Origin: Delphinapterus leucas
Lineage: Eukaryota; Chordata; Mammalia; Artiodactyla; Monodontidae
NCBI RefSeq assembly: GCF_002288925.2
Contig: NW_022098050.1
Coordinates: 3,470,760 to 3,534,759, forward strand
Direction: 5' to 3'
Length of the DNA stretch: 64,000 nt
The notes under the pieces were generated by a model that worked only from the letters and a program-made list of their open reading frames with translations, had not been told where the DNA came from and made no database searches. The position numbers were made by a program, and so were the translations under genes. Positions within the stretch are counted from its first letter, which is position 1, and every line of letters begins with the position of its first letter. Shown piece after piece: positions 47,043 through 58,454 of this stretch.

Positions 47043-47198
47043 TTTTTTTTTTTTGGCTGCGTTCGGTCTTCATTGCTGCGTGCAGGCTTTCTCCAGTTGC
47101 AGCGAGCGGGGTCTACTCTTCGTTGCGGTGCGCGGGCTTCTCATTGTGGTGGCTTCTCTTGTTGTGGAGCACGGGTTCTAGGCACGCGGGATTCAGTA
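47043..47198 (-). mobile_element. CHR SINE, long form, truncated
   Basis: 'ttggctgcgttcggtcttca' through 'tggcttctcttgttgtggag' to 'gcacgcgggattcagtag'. The tRNA-derived head is missing. Confidence 0.85.
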
Positions 47199-47763
47199 GA
47201 CGCAGGGCGCATAGGAACAAACACTGGGTAGTGATATAAAGTAACAAATACATGCAGAAGGGATGTGAACAGCACATTCATTGCAGACAAAGAGCTTGCA
47301 GGTGAGGGAAGAGTCAGTAATGTCATTACTAATATCATCATGATCATTAGATGATGATCATGATGTGTTATATTCTCATATGGACTTTGCACAATGGATT
47401 TGCTCATGTCTCTGGAGTCATTTTACGTTCAATTGATTAGGGACACCTACTTTAGAAAATGATTGGATTGTTTTCATGTCCCTCGTGGCTTTGAACAAAC
47501 AGGCTATAGTTGTAAATTTTAACTTGAAAAAAGAGTAGGGACCATAGTAGCAGAGAGATTTTATGATCAATTTTTATTATACTGTTTTGTTATACTGAAA
47601 GGCAATAATGACTTTTGGCATTTATAGAGTCCTTTGTAGTTTCAAAGCACTTAGTAATCATTAATTTCTTTATCTCGTTTCCATCTCAAATGAGATAGGT
47701 TGGTTAGCATGGCAGGGTTGCAGAAGGAAAATACAATCAGACAATAAAAGATTATAAACTTGA

Positions 47764-47966
47764 GGGCTTCCCTGGTGGCGCAGTGGTTGAGGGTCCGCCT
47801 GCCGATGCAGGGGACACGGGTTCGGGCCCCGGTCCGGGAAGATCCCACATGCCGCGGAGTGGCTGGGCCCGTGAGCCATGGCCGCTGAGCCTGCGCGTCC
47901 GGAGCCTGTGCTCCACAACGGGAGAGGCCACAGTAGTGAGAGGCCCGCGTACCGCAAAAAAAAAAA
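47764..47966 (+). mobile_element. CHR SINE, short cetacean form
   Basis: A near-consensus short CHR. The 17-bp target duplication aaagattataaacttga / aaagattagaaacttga is at 47747-47763 and 47967-47983. Confidence 0.96.
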
Positions 47967-48224
47967 AAAGATTAGAAACTTGAAAAGTTAGGCAGTTGAA
48001 GTACTGAGGGTGAATAAGTCCCTGGTTTTTCCATCATTGAGGGGGAAAAGGAAAAGAGAGAAGAAAACACATCATAGGTCTCACTGAGAAACACTGTTTT
48101 TGTTTCTTTCTTATTTCAGGGCACCTCAACATTTCTATTTCTAGGAAAGTGACTATAATAAGCCAACAACTGGGACAGGCATGGGGCCTCTCACCACGTG
48201 TACTGATGCTAGTAACTAATAAAA

Positions 48225-48420
48225 GCTAACATTTATTGAACACCGAGCCAGGTACTGTGCTACAGCACTCTATATCCATTACCACGCTTCATCTAAACAA
48301 CAAAGCCATGAGATAGGGGCTGCTAGTACCACCATTTAAAAGAGGAGGCAACTGAGGCTTAGAGAGGCTGAGGAATTTGCTCACAATCAACGGTAATGGA
48401 GTGACTCCCACATCGCTGGA
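48225..48420 (-). mobile_element. MIR SINE
   Basis: 'aagctaacatttattgaaca', 'gaggcaactgaggcttagag' and 'aggctgaggaatttgctcac' are reverse MIR. Confidence 0.75.
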
Positions 48421-50170
48421 TTCATTCTTCTATTGCTTGCCAGGTGATTTGCTTATTCCTTAATAGTAACACACTGTGTAACAATTGAGGATGACCTGGG
48501 AATCCATGAACTCCCTGGTTCTCTGGAAGAAAGGATGCCGAACTCCAGTTAAAGAATGCCGGAGGGTGAAATTGGTAATGGTGAGTGCCCAGTCCGCACG
48601 ACCCAGACTCCAAATACTCAGAAAAGTTCCAGGAAATAGGGCTTGTTTCTCTCTTGTTCTGGAGACAAGATTCCCATAGTTTATCTTCTGGACCCTGAGT
48701 AGGTCCCATCTTTATAAGCCATAGAATTGTTACCAGTGGAGCAGCCTTAAGAGAAGAAGGGTGTGTTTTCCTATTTGCTTAAGGTGAGGGCAGAGCCCTT
48801 GCTTAGCAGATGTGGTCAAATACAACGATCATAAGCAGGTCACGAGGACTTTCCAAGTAGTATCTAAAGAGAGGCACCCACCACAGAGATGACTGGAGCT
48901 TTCACCAAGAACTAGAAACGAGCAGGAAAGGCGTTCACTAAACTGTGATTTTTGAGAACATACAGTATATGTGTCCTAAGCTCAAGGGGAAATTATTATT
49001 GGGACAGTGCTTCTAAACCAAGCCCTGGGCAGCCGTAAACAATGTCCACAGCCTCACAGGGCCCTCACGTCACTCAGACTCTAGAAGTATCCGGCAGTCC
49101 TAGGGAGCATCAGGGATGATTGTTGAGACAGTGGTGAACTTTGAACCTCTGTGATTTCCCTGTTTGCTTAATGCCTGATAGCCTCTGATCTGCTAATAAA
49201 TCTCCTTTATGCACAGCTTGACCTCTGTGCTTCCAAAGGGAGGGATTGGAATCAGCCTATGGGGGAAGAGATGGCTGTAGGATTCTGGGTGGGAGCTTGA
49301 GCAAACGAAAGTGTACTCAAGAAAGATAACCTCGCCTTTTGCAACTCATCTGTCTCTGACATAAAGGTTGGATCATATTTATTTACCCTTTTTCTACCTC
49401 CTAAATTGCGTGTGAATTTCCCAATCTTGTTTTCTAACGCTGACATTTACCAGAACACAAAATAAAAAGCCTCAGGTTTGAAAACTTGAGATTTTTGTCC
49501 CTATCTAAGCTCTGAAAAATTCTAGGCTCTGTTTAACATCGACAGCTGCCAGAGTAAATGATTAACAGAAGAATGACTTCGATGGAAACGTGGTTTATAT
49601 GACAACAGAGAAGAGAGATTACCCTTGAATGTGATGATCAGCATTTCACGCTCTAGTTCCGATTTTGGTCTTCATGTAGGACCCCGTCTACCTTCTTCAT
49701 ATGCCTCAGTTGAAAGGGTAGGGTGGGAAAGGGGGTGGAGAGGGGATCAGAGGTAGTCTTCACTGATTTCACAATTTCCCCTAGGGCCTGAATGTTTGAA
49801 CAAATACTTAGCAGTTACATAGCAAGAAAACACCCCCGAATCAATATTTTGACAAAGTCCCATCACCATCTGTTAAATAAAAAGTAATGTTCAGATTATC
49901 AGGAGTTCTGTAGTTGACATATTTTACAAGTGGAAAGGAATATAATAGTAGCCAGCTGATGGGTGATTTACTTCACTATCATAATTCTAATTTATTTTCT
50001 TTTGCCAATTCCCATGCAGATCCAAGCCACATAAGAATACATTCTTACAACAGGATGCAGGTTTATAGCTTATGAAGCACTCCAGGGGCATTAATACAAA
50101 AGGATTTTTTTGATTTTTCAGCAAATTAGGTATGACCTAGGACATAGAGAGCTCTTAAGAAAAAGGAAAT
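48421..50170. other. Intergenic non-repetitive island
   Basis: About 1.7 kb without recognised repeats, unusual in this repeat-rich interval. It contains the liver-factor motif cluster at 49030-49175 and no conserved coding frame. Confidence 0.55.
49030..49175 (+). promoter_or_regulatory. Candidate distal OTC liver enhancer: FOXA, CRE, HNF4 and C/EBP motif cluster
   Basis: Within about 140 bp of non-repetitive sequence there is a forkhead site GTAAACAA (49035-49042), a CRE-like TCACGTCA (49065-49072), a DR1 whose minus strand is AGGTTCAAAGTTCA (49135-49148), and TGTTTGCTTAAT (49161-49172), which fits both FOXA and the C/EBP pattern TTRCNNAA. The cluster is about 9.3 kb upstream of the OTC ATG. 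Rodent and human OTC are known to have a liver enhancer roughly 9-11 kb upstream that uses HNF4 and C/EBP. Assignment is by position and motifs only. Confidence 0.5.
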
Positions 50171-50556
50171 TGGACATTCTTATGCCCCAACCGCCCCCCC
50201 AAAACCTAAACCTAAACCTCATACCTTAGACAGAACTTAACTCAAAATGGATCATAGATCTAAATGTAACTTGTAAGGCTACAAAATTTTCAGAAGACAT
50301 AGGAGAAACTCTTTGTGACCTTGGGTTAGCAAAGAGTTCATAGATATAACATCAACGGTGTAATCTACAAAAGGAACTTGATCCAAATTTAAAACTTCTA
50401 CCTTGCAAGAGAATGAAGAGACAAGTTATAGTCTGGGAGAAAATATTTGCAAATCACATATCCAATAAAGGTCTTATATCCAGAACATATAAAGAACTCT
50501 CAAAACTAAAAAAATAAGAAAACAAACAATCCACTTAAAAAATAAAGTAGGTCAAA

Positions 50557-51411
50557 TAGGCACATGAAAAGATGCTCATTTCGCTAATTATTAGAGAAAT
50601 ACAAATCAAAACTACCTCACACCAGTCAGAATGGCCATCATTAAAAAGTCTACAAATAATAAATGCTGGAGAGGGTATGGGGAAAAGGGAACCCTCTTAC
50701 AGTGTTGGTGAGAATGTGAATTGGTGCAGCTACTACAGAAAACAGTATGGAGGTTCCTCAAAAAACTAAAAATAGAGTTGCCATATGATCCAGCAATCCC
50801 ACTCCTGGGCATATACGCAGACAAAACTCTAATTCGAAAAGATACATGCACCCCAATGTTCATAGCAGCACTATTCACAATAGCCAAGACATGGAAACAT
50901 CTTAAATGTCCATTAACAGATGAATGGATAAAGAAGATGTGGTACATATATACAATGGGATATTTCTAATCCATTAAAAAGAATGAAGTAATGCCATTTG
51001 CAGCAACATGGATGGACCTAGAGATTGTCATACTGAGTGAAGTAAGTCAGACAGAGAAAGAGAAATATCGTATGATATCGCTTATATGCAGAATCTAAAA
51101 GAAATGTTACAAACGAACATATTTACAAAATAGAAACAGACTCACAGATACAGAGAACAGACTTTTGGTTGCCAAGGGGGAGGTGGGGTGCGGGAGGAAT
51201 GGATTGGGAGTTTGGGATTAGCGGATTACATATAGAATGGATAAACAACAAGGTCCTATTATATAGCACAGGGGACTATATTCAGTATCCTGTGATAAGC
51301 CATAATGGAAAAGAATATGTATATGTACAATTGAATCACTTTGCCATGCGGCAATTAACAATTGTAAATCAACTATACTTTAATAAAATTTTTTAAATAA
51401 ATAAATAAATA
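50557..51411 (+). mobile_element. Younger LINE-1 (ORF2 end plus 3' UTR) nested in L1M
   Basis: It runs from 'caaatcaaaactacctcaca' through 'aaacagtatggaggttcctc' and 'agatgaatggataaagaaga' to an (AAAT)n tail. The target duplication aataaagtaggtcaaa (50541-50556) / aataaagtaggccaaa (51412-51427) has one mismatch. Broken ORF2, not active. Confidence 0.93.
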
Positions 51412-52129
51412 AATAAAGTAGGCCAAAGTATTAACAGATATTTCACCAAAGAAGATATATGTATGGCACATGGAAAGATGCTCGGCATCATTAGCATTTA
51501 GGAAAATGCAAATTAAAACCACAATTAGAAACCACTACATACCCATCTGGGTGGCAACTATGAAAAATACAGACAATACCAAGTGCTGACAAGGCTGCAG
51601 AGTAACTGGAGCTCTCATGCATTCCTGGCGGAACTGCAAAATGGCACAGCAACTCTGGAAGATATTTTGGCAGTTTTTTCAAAAGTTAAACATGTACTTA
51701 CCATATAATCCAGCCATTCTACTCCTAAATATTTACCCTAGAAATAAAATTTATGTTCACACAAAAACCCATACTTAAATGCTTGTAGCAACTCTGTGTA
51801 TAAGTTCCAAAACCAGGAAACAACCCAAATGTCCCTTAATGGGGAATGGATAAACAAACTGATATATCCACACAATGAAATACTAGTCAGCAATAAAAAG
51901 GAACAAACCAATGATAAACACAGCAATACAGATGACTCTCAAAGGCATTATGCTGAATGAAAGAAACCAGTCTCAAAAGATTACATAATGTACGATCCCA
52001 TTCATGTTACATTCTTGAAATGGCAAAAGTATAAGGAGAAAGATCAATGTGCCAGGAATTAGGGGTGAGAGGAGGGTGTGACTACAAAAGGATTTAAGGG
52101 AGAGTTCTGGGGGGACATGGAACTGTTTT

Positions 52130-52340
52130 TTTTTTTTTTTTTTTTTGTGGTACGCGGGCCTCTCACCGTTGTGGCCTCTCCCGTTGCGGAGCACAGGTTC
52201 CGGACGCGCGGGCTCAGCGGCCATGGCTCACGGGCCCAGCCGCTCCGTGGCATGTGGGATCTTCCCGGACCGGGGCACGAACCCGTGTCCCCTGCATCGG
52301 CAGGCGGGCTCTCAACCACTGCGCCACCAGGGAAGCCCGG
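52130..52340 (-). mobile_element. CHR SINE, short cetacean form
   Basis: A near-consensus reverse copy inside the L1M. The perfect 13-bp target duplication atggaactgtttt is at 52117-52129 and 52341-52353. Confidence 0.96.
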
Positions 52341-52529
52341 ATGGAACTGTTTTGTATCCTGATTGTGGTGGTGGTTACACGAACCTATACATGTGTTATA
52401 ACTCATAGCACCATACACAACAAAAAGGTGTTTACTGTATGCTAATTTAAAAAATTAAAAAACAACAAAGCATATCATATGTATTCATTTAACCAAAAAA
52501 AAAAGAAAGAAGAGAAAAAGAATATTGTT

Positions 52530-52625
52530 TTCATTTGCAGATAAGGAAACTGACTTGCCCAAGGTCATTCAACCAATAAATGATAGGTTCTGAAGTAGAA
52601 TCCACACCTTTGAAATACATCATTC
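52530..52625 (-). mobile_element. MIR fragment
   Basis: 'cagataaggaaactgacttg' and 'cccaaggtcattcaaccaat' are the reverse MIR core. Confidence 0.6.
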
Positions 52626-53590
52626 TTTCCCTGTTGTTACAGGAGAAATAGACCTTCAAAAACCTAAGCCAAATTTTTATTAGTTAGCATGCATTTGGTT
52701 GCAAGTAACAAAAATCCCAATTCAGAGTGACTTAAACAAAAAGAACATTTAGTATTTTACATAACAAGGTGTCCAGTGGTAGGGAGAGTCATGAGGTTCG
52801 TTGATTTTACAACTCAATGATGTAATAAATGACCAACATTCCTTTCTTCTTTCACTCTGCCAAACCCCAGTTCCATTCTAAGGCTGCTTCTCCTCATGGT
52901 CACAGGATGGCTACTGTTCTCAGACAGAGATACATGCTTCTTTATTCATATCCAGTGGAAGATAGACTACCGGCAACAATCCCACAGAGCTTGTGACTAA
53001 TGTGTGTACTGCATGCAAATGCTGTGGTTTCTTAGGATCTTAAAGACTCCAGACAACCAGCTATAAAAAGTATTTATGTAATTAGCAACACTCTGAAATA
53101 AACAGAGCTTCTCACTGCAGTAACAGCCATATGTCTTATTTGTACAGAGCTCAAATTTGCATTAGATCCTTGGCAATAGCTATGTCAAGGCTCTTAGACA
53201 CTGTACCTCATGTTTGGTTAGCATGTTAAAGTTTCCCAAGCAGTGTAATAGCCCAAATTTTTAAAACCTTTAGTTGGACAGATGAGGACTCTGAGGGTCT
53301 TAGAGGAGTCAAGTCACTTGGCCAATTCACCATCAGTTAGCGACTCAGCCGGAGATCCCATTTGATCTTCAAACGTCCTTCCCATTTCCTTTACATAACA
53401 TTGATTCCCTCTTCAGTGCTTAGATTTCACTAGGGAACCACAGTAGCAATTTCAAAGAAATATTGCAAGTTCATATATGATGTTTACAAGCTCTAAATGT
53501 CAGAAAACGAACATTTTTCTATATCCCCAATGGTGACATTTGGCTATTTGGAATTTTAGACTTAAGTGTGATAGAATAAACTTGAAATCA
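52626..53590. other. Intergenic, no gene
   Basis: 52660-52960 resembles an old interspersed repeat ('ttggttgcaagtaacaaaaa', 'gagtgacttaaacaaaaaga'), class unresolved. 53270-53360 looks like a MIR scrap. Otherwise nothing. Confidence 0.45.
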
Positions 53591-53990
53591 TTAACTTTTC
53601 CATCTCCCTTCCCTCACCATCCAACCAATTGTCCCAATAGGTGGATTCTAATTCCTAGATCTCTCTTGCATCCATCCCTACTTTTCTATTTCCACAGCCC
53701 CAGTATGCTCTCAGGCCCTTATTATAACACAGTAACTTCTGCCTCTTTGCCTCCATTTTCTCCCCACTGCACTTCTTACACAGTGGTGCTGGATTAAGGT
53801 TTTAAAGACACAATGCAGATAATGACATATGTCCCTTTGTCTGCCCCAGCTCTAAAACTTTAATAATCTTCCTTTGACTATAGATTAAATTCTTAACTCC
53901 ATAATCTGGATTTCAAGGCCCTCAACAATCTGGTTCCATTATTCATTTCCATCCTTGAGAGAATCCTCCTTTCTGGGTGAGAGTCGTTGG
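53590..53990 (+). mobile_element. Old L2 3' end
   Basis: 'ttaataatcttcctttgact', 'ttaaattcttaactccataa' and 'tttcaaggccctcaacaatc' match the L2 3' part. Confidence 0.6.
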
Positions 53991-54655
53991 CAGTGGTGTA
54001 CCTGAGCCAGCTCACAATGGCTTGCAAGAGCCAATCTTACGCCTCTCTTCCCAACTCTGTGCTCAGCGATGTCACTTTGGTAGCTTGAAGCTGTCCATGG
54101 TGGGAGCATTTATACCACACAAATTGGTCAATGCCACAAATCAGAGCTTTTTTCTCTTTTTGAAGAGCTGGTCATTAAATATTTACCAGAACACGACCAG
54201 TTGCAGGGTAACCAGGACCAAATCTAAAAGTGAGTGTTCGATATGGTATACAGGATACAAAGATGTTGACACTAAAAGCCCAAATCAGAGATGGGAGGGC
54301 CTGGGAGAAACGAATAAGAAGCAGAGCATTGAAAAATATTTGAGAAGGTAGACCTGGGCAAAGATTGGGTTCCCACAGAAGCAGACACTGAGAAAGGTAT
54401 TTGGGTTCAAGTGGTATATTTGGGAGATGATCCCAGGAAGCACTGGTAGGGGTGTGAGGGAAGTGAGACAGGGAAGGGAAGGCAGCTAATAGAGGGTGAA
54501 TTGACAGACAGTTTACTACCGTGGGCAATCGAGGCTTAGTCCCACTGGGGACCTTCGGAGGAGCGTGTAAAACATGCCTCATGGTCGCCCACACAGGAGT
54601 GAGGAGTTTACCCTCAGCCAGACAGCTGTGGGCACGGGCATTAAGAAGTAGCAGG

Positions 54656-54845
54656 GGGCTTCCCTGGTGGCGCAGTGGTTGAGAGTCCGCCTGCCGATGC
54701 AGGGGACACGGGCTCGTGCCCCGGTCCGGGAAGATCCCACATGCCGCGGAGCGGCTGCGCCCGTGAGCCATGGCCGCTGAGCCTGTGCGTCTGGAGCCTG
54801 TGCTCCGCAATGGAAGAGGCCACAACAGTGAGAGGCCCACATACC

Positions 54846-54876
<31 letters not shown>
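54656..54876 (+). mobile_element. CHR SINE, short cetacean form
   Basis: Near-consensus with an uninterrupted run of about 30 A. The perfect 13-bp target duplication aagaagtagcagg is at 54643-54655 and 54877-54889. The long pure tail suggests a recent insertion. Confidence 0.97.
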
Positions 54877-54880
<4 letters not shown>

Positions 54881-55291
54881 AGTAGCAGGTATGCTTCCCC
54901 AACAACAAAAGTCATTACCCTCTCACCATGATTTCTGTCCTAGGAAACACTGAAAAATGATCTGTTAAATTTATTTCTATGCCAGTATTATTGCGAATCC
55001 TAGCCAGTTGCTGTTTTATGTATTTTACATAATAAATTTCATCTGAAATAATGCTTAATTCCAAACAATGATACTACGGATGAAACTTTTAGGTAGAAGA
55101 AAATCTTTTTGGGCAGGAAGGATTTTGTACCTAAAATCACACCATAATAATAATCACTTACTGTATGTAAATGTAATAAAAAATAATAATCATTATTTAT
55201 GGGATAAAAAGCAAAACAAAAACATCATATTCCAATTGTAGACTTATTTTGAATAAAGTGTTATGTCAGGAAATTAAAAAAAAATATTTAT

Positions 55292-55575
55292 TGGGCTTCC
55301 CTGGTGGCGCAGTGGTTGAGAATATGCCTGCTAATGCAGGGGACACGGGTTCGAGCCCTGGTCTCGGAGGATCCCACATGCCGCGGAGCAACTAGGCCCA
55401 TGAGCCACAACTACTGAGCCTGCGCGTCTGGAGCCTGTGCTCCGCAACAAGAGAGGCCGTGATAGTGAGAGGCCTGCGCACCGCGATGAAGAGTGGCCCC
55501 CGCTTGCCACAACTAGAGAAAGCCCTCGCACAGAAATGAAGACCCAACACAGCAAAAATAAATAAATTAATTAAT
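55292..55575 (+). mobile_element. CHR SINE, long form (left arm of an inverted pair)
   Basis: 'gggcttccctggtggcgcag' to 'gacccaacacagcaaaaata'. It is internally shortened relative to the full long form. It faces the next copy tail to tail. Confidence 0.9.
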
Positions 55576-55609
55576 AAACTCCTATGCCCAACATCTAAAA
55601 AAAAAATTA

Positions 55610-55950
55610 TTTATTTATTATTTATTTTTGGCTGTGTTGGGTCTTCGTTGCTGCGCGTGGGCTTTCTCTAGTTGCGGCGAGTGGCTACTCTTCATTGCGG
55701 TGCGCGGGCTTCTCATTGCGGTGGCTTCTCTTGTTGTGGAGCACAGGCTCTAGGCGCGCGGGCTTCAGTAGTTGTGGCACACAGGCTCAGTAGTTGTGGC
55801 TCGCAGGCTCTAGAGCGCAGGCTCAGTAGTTGTGGCGCACGGGCTTAGTTGCTCGGCGGCATGTGGGATCTTCCCAGACCAGGGCTTAAGCCTGTGTCCC
55901 CTGCGTTGGCAGGTGGATTCTTAACCACTGCACCACCCGGGAAGTCTCTT
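55610..55950 (-). mobile_element. CHR SINE, long form (right arm of an inverted pair)
   Basis: 'tttttggctgtgttgggtct' through 'gcaccacccgggaagtctct', reverse and near full length. Confidence 0.9.
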
Positions 55951-55974
55951 ACGTAGGAAATTTAAAAAAAAAGT

Positions 55975-57847
55975 GGCAGGTATGTAGGTGAAGACAGAAT
56001 GCCAAGGGGATACAGACAGGACATGGACACTCATGGTTTTGTGCTTTTCATATTGGTCTTGGTGGTGGCAGGGCTTCATTTAAATGGTCAATGATAGAGT
56101 GAATCCACCCCTCCAAATGTTGTTACCCCACACACCCTATTTGTTCCTTCCTCTGGGTCTACTCACAGCTTCCATCCTTTGCTGTAATATCGTTTGTAAC
56201 CCCCTCCAGTTTTGACAATTCCCTAATTCTTCCCAATTCATCAAGGACCAGTGCCACTTCCTTCAGGAACCCCATCTAATCCCCAACCCCCATTGATGGA
56301 AGCTGGATGATGGACACTCCAAGCTGGAGGTCCCATAGGGCCTGAAGCAAGGGAGCAGGGAACAACCCCTACCCTCTTGGTTAGAACGCACAGGGTCAGG
56401 GGACAGAGACAGAAGTTGTGCTCTGGAGTCATTCCAAATGGTGAACTCCATGTGAGAAAGGACTCACCATTCCTGGTTATCACTCTATCCGTCACAGCCA
56501 AAGCAGGCAGTTGAAGTGGAATTAAAGGAGTCAGGGGGCGGGTCCATAAGAGCACCTGTACAAATTCTGAGGACGAATGGAAAACCCTGTATGGTGTTTT
56601 TCCACCTGTAACACAGATGTCTGTTGAGATAGTTTGTCTTTTGAGATTTAGTGAAATTACCTTTAAGCTCATCCCACTTGTGGTACGGTGCCTCTCTTGC
56701 AATCTCTCTGGGGGTTATGGGGGGGGTAAGTTTTTCTTAGTCCCTTCTGGGGAACTGAGCTCTCACCTCCATAGAATGACGAGGGTTTATGAGTCACTTT
56801 GGAATCTCAGCAGTGCTGCCCACATTCCCCGCCACACCACGGCAAACACTTCTTGATTTTTCCCCGAGTGTCGTTCAGGTGAGTTGTTTGTGTGGGTAGC
56901 ACATTCGACTGAAGATGTGGGCTTTATACTAGCGTTCAGTTGAATGCAGTTTATCGTCTTCTCTTCCAGTCTCCCTGCAAACATCCAGTTTCCTTCCCTG
57001 TATTAGGTAGAGTGGATTTACTCTCTAAAACCTATCCAACAACTGGCCCGTTCTGCCTCTTCAACGATGCTTTAAGGTGATCTTCTCAAACAAAGCTGCC
57101 TTCTCTTCTCCCACGTGGAGCATTCATTCTCTACCTTCTCACCTCTGCACCTCTGCAAGCAGTCTGCCTGGAATAGTCTTTCCAGAACAGATTTGCCAGA
57201 GGTTTGGAAATCGCAGTCTTTCCCTCTCTTTATCCCACCTCATCCTCTGTGAGTACAAGGGAATCGTGTCAATAAATTTCCCTGCTGATATTAATTATGA
57301 CATCACGACCATCCCTGCCCCTGAAGTGGCCATAGTTGGCTTTTAAATGACACACTTTTTTTGCATTCCACAAACATCTAGCAAGTGCTTACCTTGCCCT
57401 CCCACCCTCCCCACTTAGAGTTCTCTCCCTTCCCTGTGATGTGGAGGCACTTTATCTGGACCTCCCCATGGGCTTGTATTATGGATATTTATTTACAGAT
57501 ATATGACCCTTACTGAACTGTAAACTCTGCAAAGGTGAGATCATCTTCCTTCCCTGAAATTCCAGTCTAGCCCAGTATCCGATGCAGAACAGATTTTGAA
57601 AATAACTGATTTCTAACTGTGGATGAATGAATGAGTGTGAAGCTTTGGATGGCCCCTTAGTGATCCGGAGAGGCTGCCAGGGGAGGAATATTTGGTACCC
57701 CACCTCCCTGCTTCTGCTGAGTATGGGTTTCTGCTGGAATTATTAGGCAACCCCTTATTTATTGAAGACCTACTATGTGCAAGGCACAGTGGGAGCTCCA
57801 GGACAGAGATCTTTTTACTCCATCTCCATCCTCACTCCAGCTTTTTG

Positions 57848-57893
<46 letters not shown>

Positions 57894-58300
57894 GTACCTT
57901 CCAGGGCACATCTTTCTATTTCTTTTTGTAGAAAGGCTGGGACTTGGAGGAAAGTGATATCACTGGAAATACTCAGGGATGTCATGTCTACATCTGGGGT
58001 TTTGCACTGCCAATTCCCATTTCTGGAATGAGTTATTTCTATGTTCCTTCACAGCAGCCAGCACTGCAATGTCTTGCATATATTATATACCCAACGAGTA
58101 CTTGTCAATTGATTTTGTACAAGTATGTGACAGCATAAATATATTATGAAAAATGAGGAGTCTGTGCACCAAAAGAGTCAGGATTCCTTCTCCAAGAAAA
58201 ATAAAACAAAACCCAAAACAAACAAAAAACCCCCACAGTGGTGGATTGGAGCTTGGCTTAAAGTTCAAAGGCTCCTGGACCCTGCCCTGCAGTATCTCTA
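55975..58300. other. Intergenic region 5' of OTC
   Basis: No protein-coding feature. A (CA)n run lies at 57849-57892. 57060-57260 weakly resembles L2. This is the immediate upstream flank of the OTC promoter. Confidence 0.5.
57849..57892. repeat. (CA)n microsatellite
   Basis: About 22 perfect CA units roughly 570 bp upstream of the OTC start codon. Confidence 0.97.
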
Positions 58301-58336
58301 ACCAGGGGAATTTGATAAGGTAGTTGAAGGGTGATA

Positions 58337-58349
58337 TTACCTTTGCTCT
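58337..58349 (-). promoter_or_regulatory. HNF4-type DR1 in the OTC proximal promoter
   Basis: The minus strand reads AGAGCA-A-AGGTAA, a direct repeat with one-base spacing and the CAAAG core of HNF4 sites. It lies 106-118 bases upstream of the OTC ATG. As I recall, human OTC-deficiency promoter variants at about c.-106, c.-115 and c.-116 fall in an HNF4 site, so the position matches. No strong TATA box is visible nearby. Confidence 0.7.
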
Positions 58350-58454
58350 CTCACTGTAATCAAAAGGACTCTTAGCTTTCAGGTGGACCCCACTGGCTAC
58401 CTTGGTGCGGCGTTTTCAAGAGCACAGAATCATCCTTTTCACTATCGAAAGAAT

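Larger units (their letters stand above)
50175..52464 (+). mobile_element. Old L1M, interrupted by a younger L1 and a SINE
   Basis: Segments at about 50175-50556, 51412-52129 and 52341-52464 read as one old forward L1: 'acttaactcaaaatggatca', 'aacagatatttcaccaaaga', 'gaatggataaacaaactgat', 'ttgtatcctgattgtggtgg'. The younger L1 (50557-51411) and a short CHR (52130-52340) split it. Confidence 0.8.

Noticed and set aside
54175..54915. 246-aa minus-strand frame, the longest in the window
   Set aside because: It runs through a CHR SINE and its poly-A tail into unique sequence, has no recognisable domain, and the SINE half recurs in all other copies.
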